From positions 3,038,001-3,102,000 of the forward strand of contig JACSVZ010000038.1 in the NCBI GenBank assembly GCA_014706295.1: a stretch of 64,000 nt of DNA. The letters are read 5' to 3'. The notes under the pieces are model-generated. The model did not search any database, had not been told where the DNA came from, and was given only the letters and a program-made list of their open reading frames with translations. The position numbers and the translations under genes were made by a program. Numbering within the stretch: position 1 is the first letter of the stretch; every line of letters begins with the position of its first letter. The DNA comes from Lycocorax pyrrhopterus obiensis. Lineage: Eukaryota > Chordata > Aves > Passeriformes > Paradisaeidae. Shown piece after piece: positions 27,727 through 39,515 of the stretch.

Positions 27727-27731
27727 ACAGT
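27727..27731. repeat. target-site duplication, left copy (ACAGT)
   Basis: A five-base direct repeat identical to 29150-29154. The two flank an LTR that begins TG and ends CA. Confidence 0.75.
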
Positions 27732-29149
27732 TGTGCTGATGTAGCACAGCCTGGTTTTTGGTAGCAGGGGGGAGCCACAGAACTGGCTTCTGTGAGAGGC
27801 TGCTAGAAGCTTCCACCATAACCGACAGAGCCAATCTCTGATGGCTTTGAAGATGGACATGCTGCTGGCCCAATTAGAGAGGTTGGTAATGCCTCTGTGA
27901 TGACATATTTAAGAAGGAAATCAAAACACAGCGCAAGGGCAGTTTTTTCCAAGGGGTGGCGAGGCGCTGCTGCCGGGGGCGATCCCGGTGCCGCATGTGG
28001 CCATGCGGCCACCGTGGCCACCGCCATCTCGGTGCAGCCTGCGGCGAGCTTTGTCTGCCTGGCCGCCCTTAGCCAGCCATGCTGTGGACAGAAGGGATGG
28101 TGGCAGAGGCTTCTCCTTTTCGGCGCTCCGCATGAAGAGAAGCGCTGAATGGTGCCGGGGCAGCGGCCATGACTGCCCATGCAGTGGCAGTCGGGCTGCG
28201 TGGCCAGCAGCAGAAACATGGTGAGCGATTCCCCGATGCAGAACCTAGACGAGATCAACTTCTTGGTGCTGTGAGATGCTGCAAGAATCTTTGAATTAGT
28301 GAAATTTATTGACAATGATACCTACGAGCATCAATTTTTCTTCTAGTCAGAGAAAGAAGAGGAAGTGAGAACATGTGGAGAAAGACAACATGGTGGCACC
28401 AAGGTCAGTGAAAAGAAAGAGGGGGAGGAGGTGCTCCAAACGTCGGGAGTTGAAATTCGTCTACAAGCTGTGATGAAGACTATAATAAAACAAACTGTCC
28501 CCCCCTAATCCATAAAGTCCATGGGGAGTGCAGAAATCCACTCGCAGCCCGTAGAAAAGGTGCCCACGCTGGAGCGAGTGGAGGCCAGAAAAAGATGCAA
28601 TCCAGTGGGAGACCCGAAGAAAGAGAGAGGGCTCCTACTTCCAAAAATAGAGAAAGAGGGCTCTTGCTTCCAAACTAGAGCAGCCTATCCTTAAAAAACA
28701 GCACTCCGTGAACCAGTGACCCACATCACAGCAGTTCTGGGAAAACTGTTTTGCCCATGGGAGGGACTCATGGCGTAACAGAAAAAAGAGACTTCTCTCC
28801 TTGAGCGAACTGAAAAGATCTCGGGTAATGAACTGACCGAACCACCCCTCCCCGTCGCCACGCCCTATCTCGCTGTGCTGTCGCTGGGAAAGAGGGAGGG
28901 GCTGGGAAGAAAAAGATGTTTTAAAGGCTTATTTTACTTCTCATTATCCTCCTCTGACTCTGTTAATAATAAATTTACTTTATACCTTTAAATTTGAGCC
29001 TGTTTTGCCCTTAGAATATTCTCTCCCAATCCTTATCTCAACGCATGAGCCCTTCGTTTTTTTCCCCTCCTCTCCTCACTATAGCAGAGGAGAGTGAGTG
29101 AACAGTTTTCGTAGGTGCCTAGCGTTTTAACCAGCGTCAAACCACGACA
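27732..29149 (+). mobile_element. solo LTR of an avian endogenous retrovirus (ERVL-like)
   Basis: 1418 bp, starting TGTGCTGATG and ending CCACGACA, flanked by the exact 5-bp repeat ACAGT. Landmarks on the plus strand are a TATA-like ATATTTAAG near 27905, a CpG-rich segment (27950-28170), and AATAAA at 28968-28973 near the 3' end. The terminal stretch (GTCCTTATCTC-like, then AACCAGCGTCAAACCACGACA) matches avian LTR 3' ends I know. No internal retroviral gene remains, so it arose by LTR-LTR recombination. The 5-bp duplication favours an ERVL-type integrase, which is inference. Confidence 0.82.
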
Positions 29150-29154
29150 ACAGT
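29150..29154. repeat. target-site duplication, right copy (ACAGT)
   Basis: Matches 27727-27731 exactly. Confidence 0.75.
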
Positions 29155-31867
29155 CAAAACCAATTGTAAAATAATTTTCAGGAATATTTTAAGAAATAAC
29201 ACTTGAAGTTTGATTGTGCTCTGCTTAAGTTGTTGGGATTTTCTGAAGTGATAACATTATTTCCTTGTTAACTGTAACATCAGCCTGACTTTTGAGAAAA
29301 ATGTGATAGAAAACCTTTGTGAAGTGGTTTGATTTCATAGCATAGATGACAACTTCAAGCTAGGAATTTTTGGCAAAGCTAAACGACTCACTTAGATCAC
29401 ACCAGGTTATCCCAAGAGCTCGTTTACTGCTGTGAACCAACTTAGAGCATATACTTCTATCACAGTTTTTATTTCAGAAACGTTTCTGAAAGAGCTTTTC
29501 CTTGATGTACATCCTTCTAAAACATAAACAGGCTCTGTGGTGTTCAAAACCCTACAAACGTGTCCCACCTCCCGAGGCTCCCCGGATACGCATCGCACCT
29601 GCTCCTGTGAGCCACAGAGCAGACACCACAGAGCCCACATTGACGTGGTTTGCATCCTGCAGGGCTCCTGTTTCCTCGGCTTCCTGCCTGCTGAACAACG
29701 CCTTTCTTGTTGCACTTTTGTCATTCTAAATGCCCCTGGTACGACAGGGCAACATATTCATTTCCCTTTCAATGAAAGCACTGTTTTTCTATCAAACATT
29801 GTGTACTCTGAACATAAATGGAAAATTTTCTGAAGCACTCAGATTAAAAACGAAAAAACACCCTTTGGAATCACATTCAAACCTGCAATGTATAAAAAGC
29901 TCACAAGCAGTGGTGGTTTGATGAGTTTCTCCTTCACTGCCTCACACTGCTGTGTCCCTAAAGCAGGGCTCTGTCACCCCGTGTGCAAGAGCCAACCCAC
30001 ACACTGAGTCAGGACACTGGTTTTATCACCATTCTGCAGAACAGGGTGCCAGGCCCCTCACAGTGCTGACACACCTGGGAAGCAAACACAGGCTTGTATA
30101 CAAAAAGGTAACACAGAAAAATGACACAGAAACAGGTGATTGGTCACGCACACTTACATCACGTAACTCTTAACGTGTATCTGGTGTCTTGATCCAGCTC
30201 ATTACACCCTCATTCACACAGACAAACTTCCCTGAGGGGCTGCTTTTTAGCATTATAATAATCTAAGGTAACTTCAGGCTGTATTTTCATCCTGTCAGCT
30301 ACCACCAAGTTATTATTTAACTTTACACTCGATTACAGTTTCTGCATGAATCTGTTTGAACAATTGTCAACAAAATAGGGATTTCTGATGTTCTGTTCCT
30401 GGGGCCTCCATTGCTCTGCACCCTGTTCTCATGGTGTCAAGTTGCTGTGAACTTTCTGTGAATTTTTTTAACTTCATCTGACATCACTACTGCAAGAATT
30501 CACACAGAACCCGTTCACTTTAGGTTTCTTATACAACCAGTCCAGTCTTGGCTGCAAGACTTACATGCGGCATGGACTGAGTGGGTCCCTTCCCACTCAG
30601 GATATCCCAGGATTCTATGATTCTCCATGTCAAAACGTACCTATGTGATCAGCTCTTTGCTGCCTGCAGAGCACACCTGAGGTAGCTGGTTTAGATCCAG
30701 GTGACAACATTGTTGGCACATGCGCTTGGTTGGATGCACTGACCTCACCAAGTATGAAAAACTAAAGACCCTTTTGCCCCAACCTGTTTGTCATTTAAAT
30801 TTTCAGTAAGGGACAGACTGAGCACCACAACAAGTGTAGAGCAAAGTTCAAAGAGGCCAGGCAGTTACAGGTACATCACGTACTCGCTCTGAAAAATGTG
30901 CAGTTTTAGATGTGGTAACTCCTGGGTTAAGCACTTGTGAGATGTTGTAGCTCTTTGCAAACAGCCCTTTGAGGAATAGATCTCTTTTGTCCCACCACGA
31001 CCAGCACGCTGTCACTCAGGTGGCAAACAGGGAGAGTCACACAGGTCAGGGGAAAATCCCCCCTCGAGTTTTGTGTCTCTCAGTCGGCTGAGCTCCCTCC
31101 ACACACTCCTCCAAGGAGGTGGCTGGCCCTGGTTTTAGGCATCAATGGACTCACCAATAACCAGCTGCTGGACTGAAGGCATCCCAGAAGATGTGTTCTC
31201 ACATTTTCATATAAATTAAGTTAGGAAAGAGATGTTTAGAACGTCAATATACATTTCTTCTTAAAACAGAAGGGGGTTATTTAACAAAAATCATAAGAAT
31301 TCAGGTGAAAAAAGAAAAGCTATGTAACTGTAAGTTCTGAAATAGCACATAATCATTCCACAAAACTACATTTATCATAGAAATATTTGCATTTTACCTG
31401 GACAAGAAAGTTTTTCTCATTACTAAAAATAAATCTCAGAGGAGAAGAGAAATGTGAGCCAGTTTTTAGGATTTCTTGCTTCCTCAGCGGGACAAATACA
31501 GCAATTTTAGTTACAAATATACTGCTTATTATCTCATTGTTTCAATATATACATGTTGAGGAAGGCATTTTTACAGTCCCTCAAAGACTGTACCTATTGA
31601 AACCTTCCCCTCCCTGCCCGGCCTACATCAAAAATAACTCAGTGATGCATAAAATACATTGCACCTTAAAAAGGTGAAATGCTAATTCTGTAATGGTTTC
31701 ATTTCTCAAATTCAGTGCTACAGGAATATCACCTGTTCTATCATAATTTCAAGAAATTAATGGAGAGTACTTATAGTTCACAGTTCATCTCAGCATATTC
31801 TTTCAACAAATAGATATGGAAAAACATTGCATTCAAGGTGCTTCAAATCCTGTTTGGATACATGATT
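29155..31867. other. AT-rich intergenic DNA, no gene recognised
   Basis: Unique-looking sequence. Overlapping short frames near 29.4-29.9 kb have no domain. A probable CR1 tail lies at 30568-30626. Confidence 0.4.
30568..30626 (+). mobile_element. CR1 tail remnant
   Basis: Only the last 60 bases are left: GGGTCCCTTCCCACTCAGGA then CAGGATTCTATGATTCTCC, the typical CR1 3' terminus in plus orientation. Confidence 0.5.
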
Positions 31868-31996
31868 ATCACAGAAACATAGAATCATGGGATGGTTTGG
31901 ATTGGAAGGGACCTTAAAGCCCATCCAGTTCCACCCCCTGCCACAGGCAGCGTCACCTTCCACTACACGAGGTTGCTCCGAGTCCCGTCCAGCAGA
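31868..31996 (-). mobile_element. CR1 LINE 3' fragment, very short
   Basis: Tail ACATAGAATCATGGGATGG followed by GGAAGGGACCTTAAAGCCC and the CCACCCCCTGCCACAGGCAG block. Truncated at GTCCCGTCCAGCAG. Confidence 0.85.
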
Positions 31997-33109
31997 TTTA
32001 CTGCAGAAAGTGCATTAAACACAACCTATTTATGAGAACTGAATTTCCGAAAAGAAGCAGATGTTTGAGCAAGAATGTTGGTAATTTCACCCTGAATAAA
32101 TTCTTTTTCTCTTCACATAGAGAGAGGCTTCTCCAGAAAGAGCCTCTGGGCAGGAAGCTCATCCCCTTCCACAACCGAAGGAAGTTGTTGTTTGAAGAGT
32201 CTAATTTGAGAACCAACTACCTGTACTGCAAGAACCTTCAGATAAAACATAGACATACAGAAGCCATGGATGCTGGATTCCAGCAGCAGTGGTCCTGCTT
32301 GCTCTTCATAGGTGCTCACTGATATTTGTTGATCATAACTAATTATCCTGTATCCAGAATTCCAACAGAAAAACAGAAAAAAGAGGAATAAAGCAGTTGT
32401 TTTTATTTGATTGACATGGCAGACAGCAGACAATTCATAAATTCAATTTCTTATTCTGCCTCAAGTATTGTGTAATTGTTCTAGAAAAATACCTAAGGAC
32501 ATCTTTGTGGTGTTAGAAGGGAATGGGTTGGGAGCAGGAACAGGGTAATTGTGCTCACTGCAGGGGAGCGCAGCTGGGGTGCAAGGAAACAGCAGGAATC
32601 ACTGACAGCAACTCTGGGCAAGAAGTTACTTTTAATTCATTCCCATAAGAGGTCCATTCCACTTCCAAATGGTTCCCAGTTTGAGTCAACCCAAAATTAC
32701 CTCATGTTGCAAACTTCTAAAGCAAGATACCTCATTAAAACTTACACAATCCAGTGTTCTTGCCAGCATGACAGGTACCAATTCAAAATAGGTAATTTTG
32801 CAATGGGAAAAAAAAAAAAGTAGGATTCGTTAATTTTGACTCTCTAGAAATAACAAGGTCTGGAACCCCGATAAAAATAAACACATCATCTCACCATTAA
32901 AAGGAAGCAGGTGAGGTGCTGAAGTCTAGAAGCACTTCTGACATTTACTAGAGAGTCAAAGCTGATTCATTAACTCATTATCACTCATTACCTCTGGCAA
33001 TACCTAGAGAAATTTATTAAGGTCTGAAACACATCGTATTAGTGAAAAAAGCCCATCCTTCAAAAACGGAGGTCTGAGATCAATCCCACACACAACAACT
33101 CCTTTAGTC
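31997..33109. other. AT-rich intergenic DNA
   Basis: A minus-strand frame (32433-32113) with a weak acceptor and a CAG/GTAGTT donor is the only exon-like structure. It is not supported well enough to call. Confidence 0.35.
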
Positions 33110-33660
33110 ACTTCAATCGAGGGTGGGGATTGTCCCGCTCTGCTCTGCACTGGGGCAGCCTCACCTCCAGTGCTGGGGGCACTCTGGGCACCACAAGATC
33201 AGAAGGATCCAAAGCTGTTGGAGAGTGTCCAAAGGAGGGACACGGAGCTGGGGAAGGGTCTGAGGAGCGGCTGAGGGCACTTGGCTCATTCAGCTGGAGC
33301 AGAGGAGACTGAGGGGAGGCTCCTCGGGGGCTGCAGCTCCTCCCGAGGGGAGGCGGAGGGGCAGGGGCTGAGCTCTGCTCTGGGCCAGGGACAGGAGCCC
33401 AGGGAACGGCTGGAGCTGTGTCAGGCCTTGGGATGGATCTCAGGGAAAGGTTCTTCCCCCCGAGGGTGCTGGGCACTGCCCAGGCTCCCCAGGGAATGGT
33501 CCCGGCCCCAAGGCTGCCAGAGCTCCAGGAGCGTTTGGACAGCGCTCTCAGGGATGCCCAGGGTGGGATTGTTGGGGTGTCTGTGCAGGGCCAGGAGCTG
33601 GACTTGGTGGTCCCTGTGGGTCCCTTTCCAGCTCAGGAGATCCTGTGGTTCTATGATGCA
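33110..33660 (+). mobile_element. CR1 LINE 3' fragment
   Basis: Starts in the GGGGATTGTCCCGCTCTGC region and contains the GCTCATTCAGCTGGAGCAG and GGATCTCAGGGAAAGG blocks. It ends GTGGTTCTATGATGCAGG. Nearly identical over 330 bp to the copy at 45.84 kb. Confidence 0.9.
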
Positions 33661-33992
33661 GGTACCCTGACAGCTGACATGGAGCCAGAGGCTTCACACA
33701 GGCTGCAGTGCCAGGGCAAAGCACAGCCCTGGCACCCTGACCATCTGTTGTCCACCAGCCCAAAAACATCAGAGTCACCAATAACATCTGTGTGACCCCA
33801 GAGGCCCGGGAGCCACAGACGCCTGACAGGTACCTTGCCAGGGCCACTGCATTCCGCTGCCTACAGAGGGAGTCAAGACTGGCTGACACAGGAGTCAGGA
33901 AACGCAACAACGCCCACACGGAGGAGAAAATCATGCAATGGTGATAAAGTGACTGTGTGAAGTCTGTCACAGAGGTACTACCTGGCAATAAG

Positions 33993-33997
33993 CACGT
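33993..33997. repeat. target-site duplication, left copy (CACGT)
   Basis: Differs from the right copy (CACAT at 35111-35115) only by G to A in a CpG, the change expected from methyl-cytosine decay. Confidence 0.55.
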
Positions 33998-35110
33998 TGT
34001 TGGAGGTTAGGATTTTTCCTTTTTTTCTCTCAGGGAATTTTCTCCCATTTGTTGCCTGAGAGATGGTTTACGATACTCAAGAGACAAAAGATGTGTTAGG
34101 AGGAGGAGGAGGAGGAGGGGGAAAGGTGCAGTTTGCTACCGTCCCTTAGCTGGGGGGCTTTCTCTTGGGAAGTGCATAGATACCATGAGATTTTGGCTGG
34201 GGGGTGAGGGGCTGGGCTCAGCTCCTCGCTTGCTCTCGGGACCGGAGGCGAGCCCGTCGAGCTGCGGCTGTGGGGAGAATTCGCTGCCACCGCGGTGTTC
34301 TGTCCTGCACTGCTTTCTCCTTACTGTGGGTGAGCTTCTGCTTGCAAGAGCAGCTGTTGAACTGGGACCCTTCCAACACAACCTCACTGGGAAGGGGAAC
34401 CCGACCCCCTCGCCCTCCCAGATGGAGCATCTCCTGGCTGCTTGCAGTAGCTGCTTGTGGAAGCCCACCTGCTGCTTCGGGCCTTTTGGCTACACTTTAA
34501 CTCAGCATCCCATGCCCACCCAGATATCCTGCGGCTCCTGACATGGCTCCGGAGTTTTTGCTACACTTTGTTTGCCAGCCAGGTGTGCCCGCCTCTGCCG
34601 TTCCAGCTGCCGCTCCGAGGTTCCTGCTGCAGTCCATTCAGCTTCCCAAGCGGCGCTGAGCCCGGCCACCCCTGTGAGTCTGTACAGGAAAGCCCCTTCT
34701 GCCTCTCTCCCGCTGCCTCAGCCGCCATCACCGTGTGGAGAGGCGGCCGAGCTCGCGCCACGGCGCCCCCTGCAGGCGCGGGGGAATCGCCGCACCCGCC
34801 CTGCCCGGCCGGGAGCCACCAGCGCCCCTGGCGGCCGCGAGCGGAACTGCACCGAAGGGGAAGGTGCCGGCAGCCGCGAGCGGCTGGCACTGGGTTCTGC
34901 TGCTGTTTGCTGTTGCTGCCGGTGTTGTTTGTTTATCTCGTTATACATATACATATATTAGTAAAGAACTGTTATTCCTTTTCTCATCTCTTTGCCTGAA
35001 AGCCCCATAATTTCAAAGTTACAGTAATTTGGAGGGAAAGGGATCACATTTTCTATTCCAAGGGAGGTTCCTGCCTTCCTTGGCAGGCACCTGTCTTTCA
35101 AACCAAGACA
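33998..35110 (+). mobile_element. second solo LTR of an avian endogenous retrovirus
   Basis: 1113 bp from TGTTGGAGGTTAGG to AACCAAGACA. The 3' part (AGTAAAGAACTGTTATTCC, then GCCCCATAATTTC and CTGTCTTTCAAACCAAGACA) matches avian LTR ends I know. It contains an AGG-repeat (about 34097-34118) and a CpG-rich core at 34190-34880. There is no internal retroviral gene. The flanking five-base repeats agree at four of five positions. It is a different family from the LTR at 27.7 kb. Confidence 0.75.
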
Positions 35111-35115
35111 CACAT
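35111..35115. repeat. target-site duplication, right copy (CACAT)
   Basis: The right-hand partner of 33993-33997. Confidence 0.55.
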
Positions 35116-35659
35116 TCAGGTCTGTCCAGCAGGATATCCTGTCTCTAATGATGCCTCTAAGCAAATGCTGAGGAAAGAGGCAGCACAGAATCCTCCCTCG
35201 CAAGTCCCTCTGCTTCAACTGTCAGCCCCCAGAATAACCCAAGCCTGTCATAATTTGTCCTTTGGTAAAGCTCAAAACATCTCTGAAGGACTTGCTCAGC
35301 CTGCATTTTTTTCCTGTTTAACTTTCTGTAGGCGCAACATCCTCGAGCATCCCACAGATACAGTGCCTATTCCCAGGATCCTCTCCTCCTCCATCTGCAT
35401 TGAAGCCAGCTCCTCACAGCCTCACTAGCAACCCAAGCTCGTGCAGTGCAGGAAGAGACAGCAAACAATCAGTTCCTATTCAGTGGCTTTGTGCCACTTC
35501 AGATCCAGTATCTGCTTTAAATCATCTCTCCAGGCTGAAGAGTTCCAGCCCGCTCAGTCATTCTTGCAATGACAGCTCTGCTATGCTTTTGATTATGAAA
35601 AATATTTTTTATTATTGTCACCAGCCCCAGGCCCTCCCCACATCCTACATATCCTCTCC

Positions 35660-35880
35660 AAGAATCACAGAATTGTTGAGGTTGGAAAAGACATCTAAGA
35701 CCACTAAGTCCAACCATCTACTCAGCACCACCACCATACCCACCACTAACCCATGTCCTCAAGTGCCACATCCACATAGTTTTTGAATGCTTCCAGGGAT
35801 GCAGACTCCACCTCTGCCCTGGACAGCCTGTGCCAGGGCTTGACAACCCCTTCTGTGAAGAAACGTCTTGAAGACAAGAG
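35660..35880 (-). mobile_element. CR1 LINE 3' fragment, older subfamily
   Basis: AGAATCACAGAATTGTTGAGG, then AAGTCCAACCATCTACTCAG and CACCACTAACCCATGTCC. Same body type as the copy at 21.25 kb. Confidence 0.88.
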
Positions 35881-37214
35881 GAACAGAACTGCATGCCATC
35901 TGTATCCTGAGCACAGGTGAATCACTATCATTATACAAAATAGCAGCATAATTTTCTCTGTCCTCTACTTTTGTTCTTAATGCCTGACATTTTATAAGCT
36001 AATGCTCTGCAACATCATAAATGCCAATATTTTGCTCCTGAGTGGTGATGGCCAGCATAGCTTCTCATCTTGTGGAAAAGCCAGGAGAGTTTTCCCCAGC
36101 CTTTACTTCTGTATGTTAACTATTCAGTCATGCATGATGGCTTCCTGTAACTCCTCATTGGATTATGCCACCTCACTGCTCATCTCTTTTTCAGACAATG
36201 AATATACTGACCCACACCTCACTGTGAAGTTTAAGACACACCGTGTGACTCATGCCACACCATGTCACCAGCATCACCTCCTATAATCTAGCAGAAATAC
36301 CTCCTCACACATGAGGGAGATTTCAACATAAAACCTACCAGAAACAACCCAAATATCTTAATCTCCAACCAATTCATTCCAAATTTCACTGTGGTTCTAA
36401 CAGACATTAATGCATAGAGCCAATTGTGTGCTGGATCCCAGCACCTCTTACAGCCAAGAAACTAAGATTCAATTAATATCATACTATTACAGAGCTGTAA
36501 GTGATACATGTATTCTGAGAACAAAATATGTACAATTCTGTTTTCCTAGTGGTCCATGAAAACTGTGGGAATTGCAGTCTTCAGTCCTAGAAGGGATTTC
36601 TCCCTGTATGAACCACATAGTTTATTCCAAGAGGTAATCTGGTGGCCCCATGGTTCTCACTCTTCTCTACACTACACCAAGCACAGGCAGCATTTCAAAC
36701 AACCTTTCCTAGCTTAAAACCCTTACTGACTATCTTGATTTGGAGCAAGAATAACAAAAGGCCACTATGTTTGTTACATCAGGTCTACAGACTTGCTATC
36801 ACTGGCAGTAAACACGGATCAGGTAAAGAATTGCCACTGTGGGCAAGGAGGGCTTATGTATTTAAGAGAGAGAAATGTGTTTATTATGGGAGCTGGATAA
36901 TGGTCCTGTTCTTCCTCTGTAGAACAACTCCTCACTGTTGTGACCATGGAGCATCCAACAAGGATTATGAACATTTTCTGTTCCAGCACAAGTGTCTCTA
37001 CCTTTGACTGGAGCTCCTTGGCAGCTCACAGGACTCCTTCTTCCTCCAAACATCCTATCCTATGCTTGGCAGTAATTTGGTACTTGTCCTTAGAAGCAAA
37101 TCCTTTTGCTTAAGACAAATATCTAACCTGTATTTTGTTTTTATTTTACTTCTTGTTATAACTCCACTTTGTGATCTTCATGACAAAAGATGAACTAGGT
37201 CATTAGTAGATACG
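35881..37214. other. AT-rich intergenic DNA
   Basis: Nothing beyond short random frames is seen. Confidence 0.4.
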
Positions 37215-37527
37215 TCAAATTAGTGTGGAGAAATTAGCCTGGGGAAAAGGAGGCTCAGGGGGGACCTTCTTGCTCTCCACAACTCTCTGACAAGGGACAG
37301 GAGGAGAGAAACAGCTTCAACTTGTGCCAGGGGAGGTTCATGTTGGATATTAGGGGGAAATTCTGCATGGAAAGGGGTTGTCAAGCCCTGACACAGGCTG
37401 CCCAATGCATTGGTGGAGTCACCATCCGTGGAAATGTTTGAAAAACATGTGAATGTGGTACTTAGGGACACTGACTTGATGATCTTAAAAGTCTTTTCCA
37501 ACCTAAACAATTCTGTGATTCTATGAA
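37215..37527 (+). mobile_element. CR1 LINE 3' fragment, older subfamily
   Basis: Has GAAATTAGCCTGGGGAAAAG, GGTTCATGTTGGATATTAGG and the tail ATTCTGTGATTCTATG. Confidence 0.88.
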
Positions 37528-39059
37528 ATGCTAGTGATAGAGTGGGTTGGAGATGTTACAGCACCATGTATACTGATGGTCAGTCTAGGCAGTTTTCTAC
37601 TCTCCCAAAACTTCACAAACTGACAATTTTTTTCTTCAAGATGTCAAATCTACTCTTTTATCAGAGCTCCCGACCTGCACCCAGTACAGACAAACCTCAT
37701 GCTTTCAGAAAGAGAAAATGTTAATGTATAGACTAAAGGCTGCTGCTGAATTTATTCATCCTTGATGCCAAAGCAGAGGTATTCCTATGAAACTGATCAA
37801 AAACATTCTATGAGCTCCATTGTCTCCTGAAGTGCTCTCAGTACACAGATTAAAAGAGCAAATCAAAGCAACTCCCTAGTTAAGCAAACTCCCAACCAGC
37901 CCACTAGTTCAAAGCCACAAGTCTGAACAAAAGGTCTGTTTTTTTCCTTGGAAAGCATTAGCAATGTATGTCTGTAATAAGTCACATGAGATGTAAAGAC
38001 AATGACTCACTTCATTATCTTCAAAGCATGAGAACAAAATACTCTGCTGAGACAAAAGTCCCTCAGAAATGCTGATACCTGCTGCACTTTGCTCTCTGGT
38101 GGCAGCAAGGAACAATAAAACAATTCCAATAAACCTCCACAAAAACAGAACTGCAGAGATTACAGGATTTTAGTCTAGATTTCTGTGTTATACATGCTCA
38201 TCTTGGAGCTCCAAAAAGGCTCCCTTTGAGGAACAGGCCTGCAAATTAAACCTAAAGTCTCAAAACTAAATATGTGCAGAGCTGAGGAGCAAAGAGTAGC
38301 AGTAAAAGTTCTGGTGGCCAGAGGAAAGGAACCCTGTGGGACATGGTAATTGTTTCTGTGGATAATCACAAGGGTTAGTTCAATACATTCCAAAACTGAC
38401 ACTTCTACTACAAGCAATAAAAACCTGCAAAATCTTCATAACTTGACACTATGCCAAACCAGGAAATTTCTAATCTAATTCACCCAGAGCCCTTACTGCC
38501 TACAAGCCACATCTCTTTCTTCTTGAAGCTGCCTGAGTACTTACGTTGGACAGGTCTGTTTTACCTGCTCTATCAGGCAGCCACAGGTGACAGGAACCAA
38601 TTTATCCTAAAATGATCAAAAATCCTGACTCTAATCCAGGAAATAAACGTAGTTGATGAAAGCTCAGAAACACGACCATGATGCCACAAAGCCCTGCCTG
38701 AGGATGCAATGCTGCTGTCAAGGCATTCCTGTCAGGAGTCCCAGGGAATTACTTGCCATAACCTAGACCAAAAGCCGAGATTTATTAATCCTGATGCACT
38801 ATTACTTCCAGAGTGAGGAGAAATACACAGCAGTAAAATTCAAACTGCATTAAACTGCTGTGTGGCAAAGGAAGTTCCAAAATAGGGTTTTCTTTTCATT
38901 ATCCCATTATCCAAAATCCACATTGGAATGCCTAGATGAACTGTGAAGGCTTGGAGAACACTGAAGTTAGTGACAACTGAGTCTTTTCAATTAAACATTT
39001 GCTGCACAAATCATAGAGAATCTCAGTCTTTACTGTCTTGACTTAATTGGCATACAAGA
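37528..39059. other. AT-rich intergenic DNA
   Basis: No gene, RNA or repeat family recognised. Confidence 0.4.
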
Positions 39060-39515
39060 AACATCGAGGGGCTGGAGTGTGTTTAGACACAGGAACGGAG
39101 CTGGGGAACAGTCTGGAGAACCAGGAGCAGCTGAGGGAGCTGGGGGGACTCAGCCTGGAGAAAAGGAGACTCAGAGGTGAACTTCTGGCTCTGCACAACT
39201 CCCTGACAGGAGGGGGCAGCCGGGGGGAGTTCGGGGTCTGCTCCCAGGGAACAAATGATAGGACAAGAGTCAACAGCCTCAAGCTGTGCCAGGGAAGGTT
39301 TAGGTTGGACATCAGGAAGAATTTCTTCCCTGGAAGAGTGGTGAAGGGTTAGAACAGGCTGCCCAGGGCAGTGGTAGAGACACCAACCCTGGAAGTGTTC
39401 CAAAATGAGTTGACATGTCACTTGGGGATATGGTTTAGTGGGCATGGGGGGATTAGCTTAAAGGTTGGACGTGATGGTTCTGAAGGTCTTTTACAATGCT
39501 AATGAATCTATGATA
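39060..39515 (+). mobile_element. CR1 LINE 3' fragment, older subfamily
   Basis: GGAGCAGCTGAGGGAGCTGG, then AGCCTGGAGAAAAGGAGACTC and a decayed tail near 39510. It is longer than the related copy at 37.2 kb. Confidence 0.88.

Noticed and set aside
32113..32433. Minus-strand exon-like frame with a CAG/GTAGTT donor
   Set aside because: The acceptor lacks a pyrimidine tract, three overlapping frames are equally open, and no homology is recognised.
34190..34880. CpG-rich block as a gene promoter
   Set aside because: It lies wholly inside a TG...CA element with target duplications and avian LTR sequence at the 3' end.
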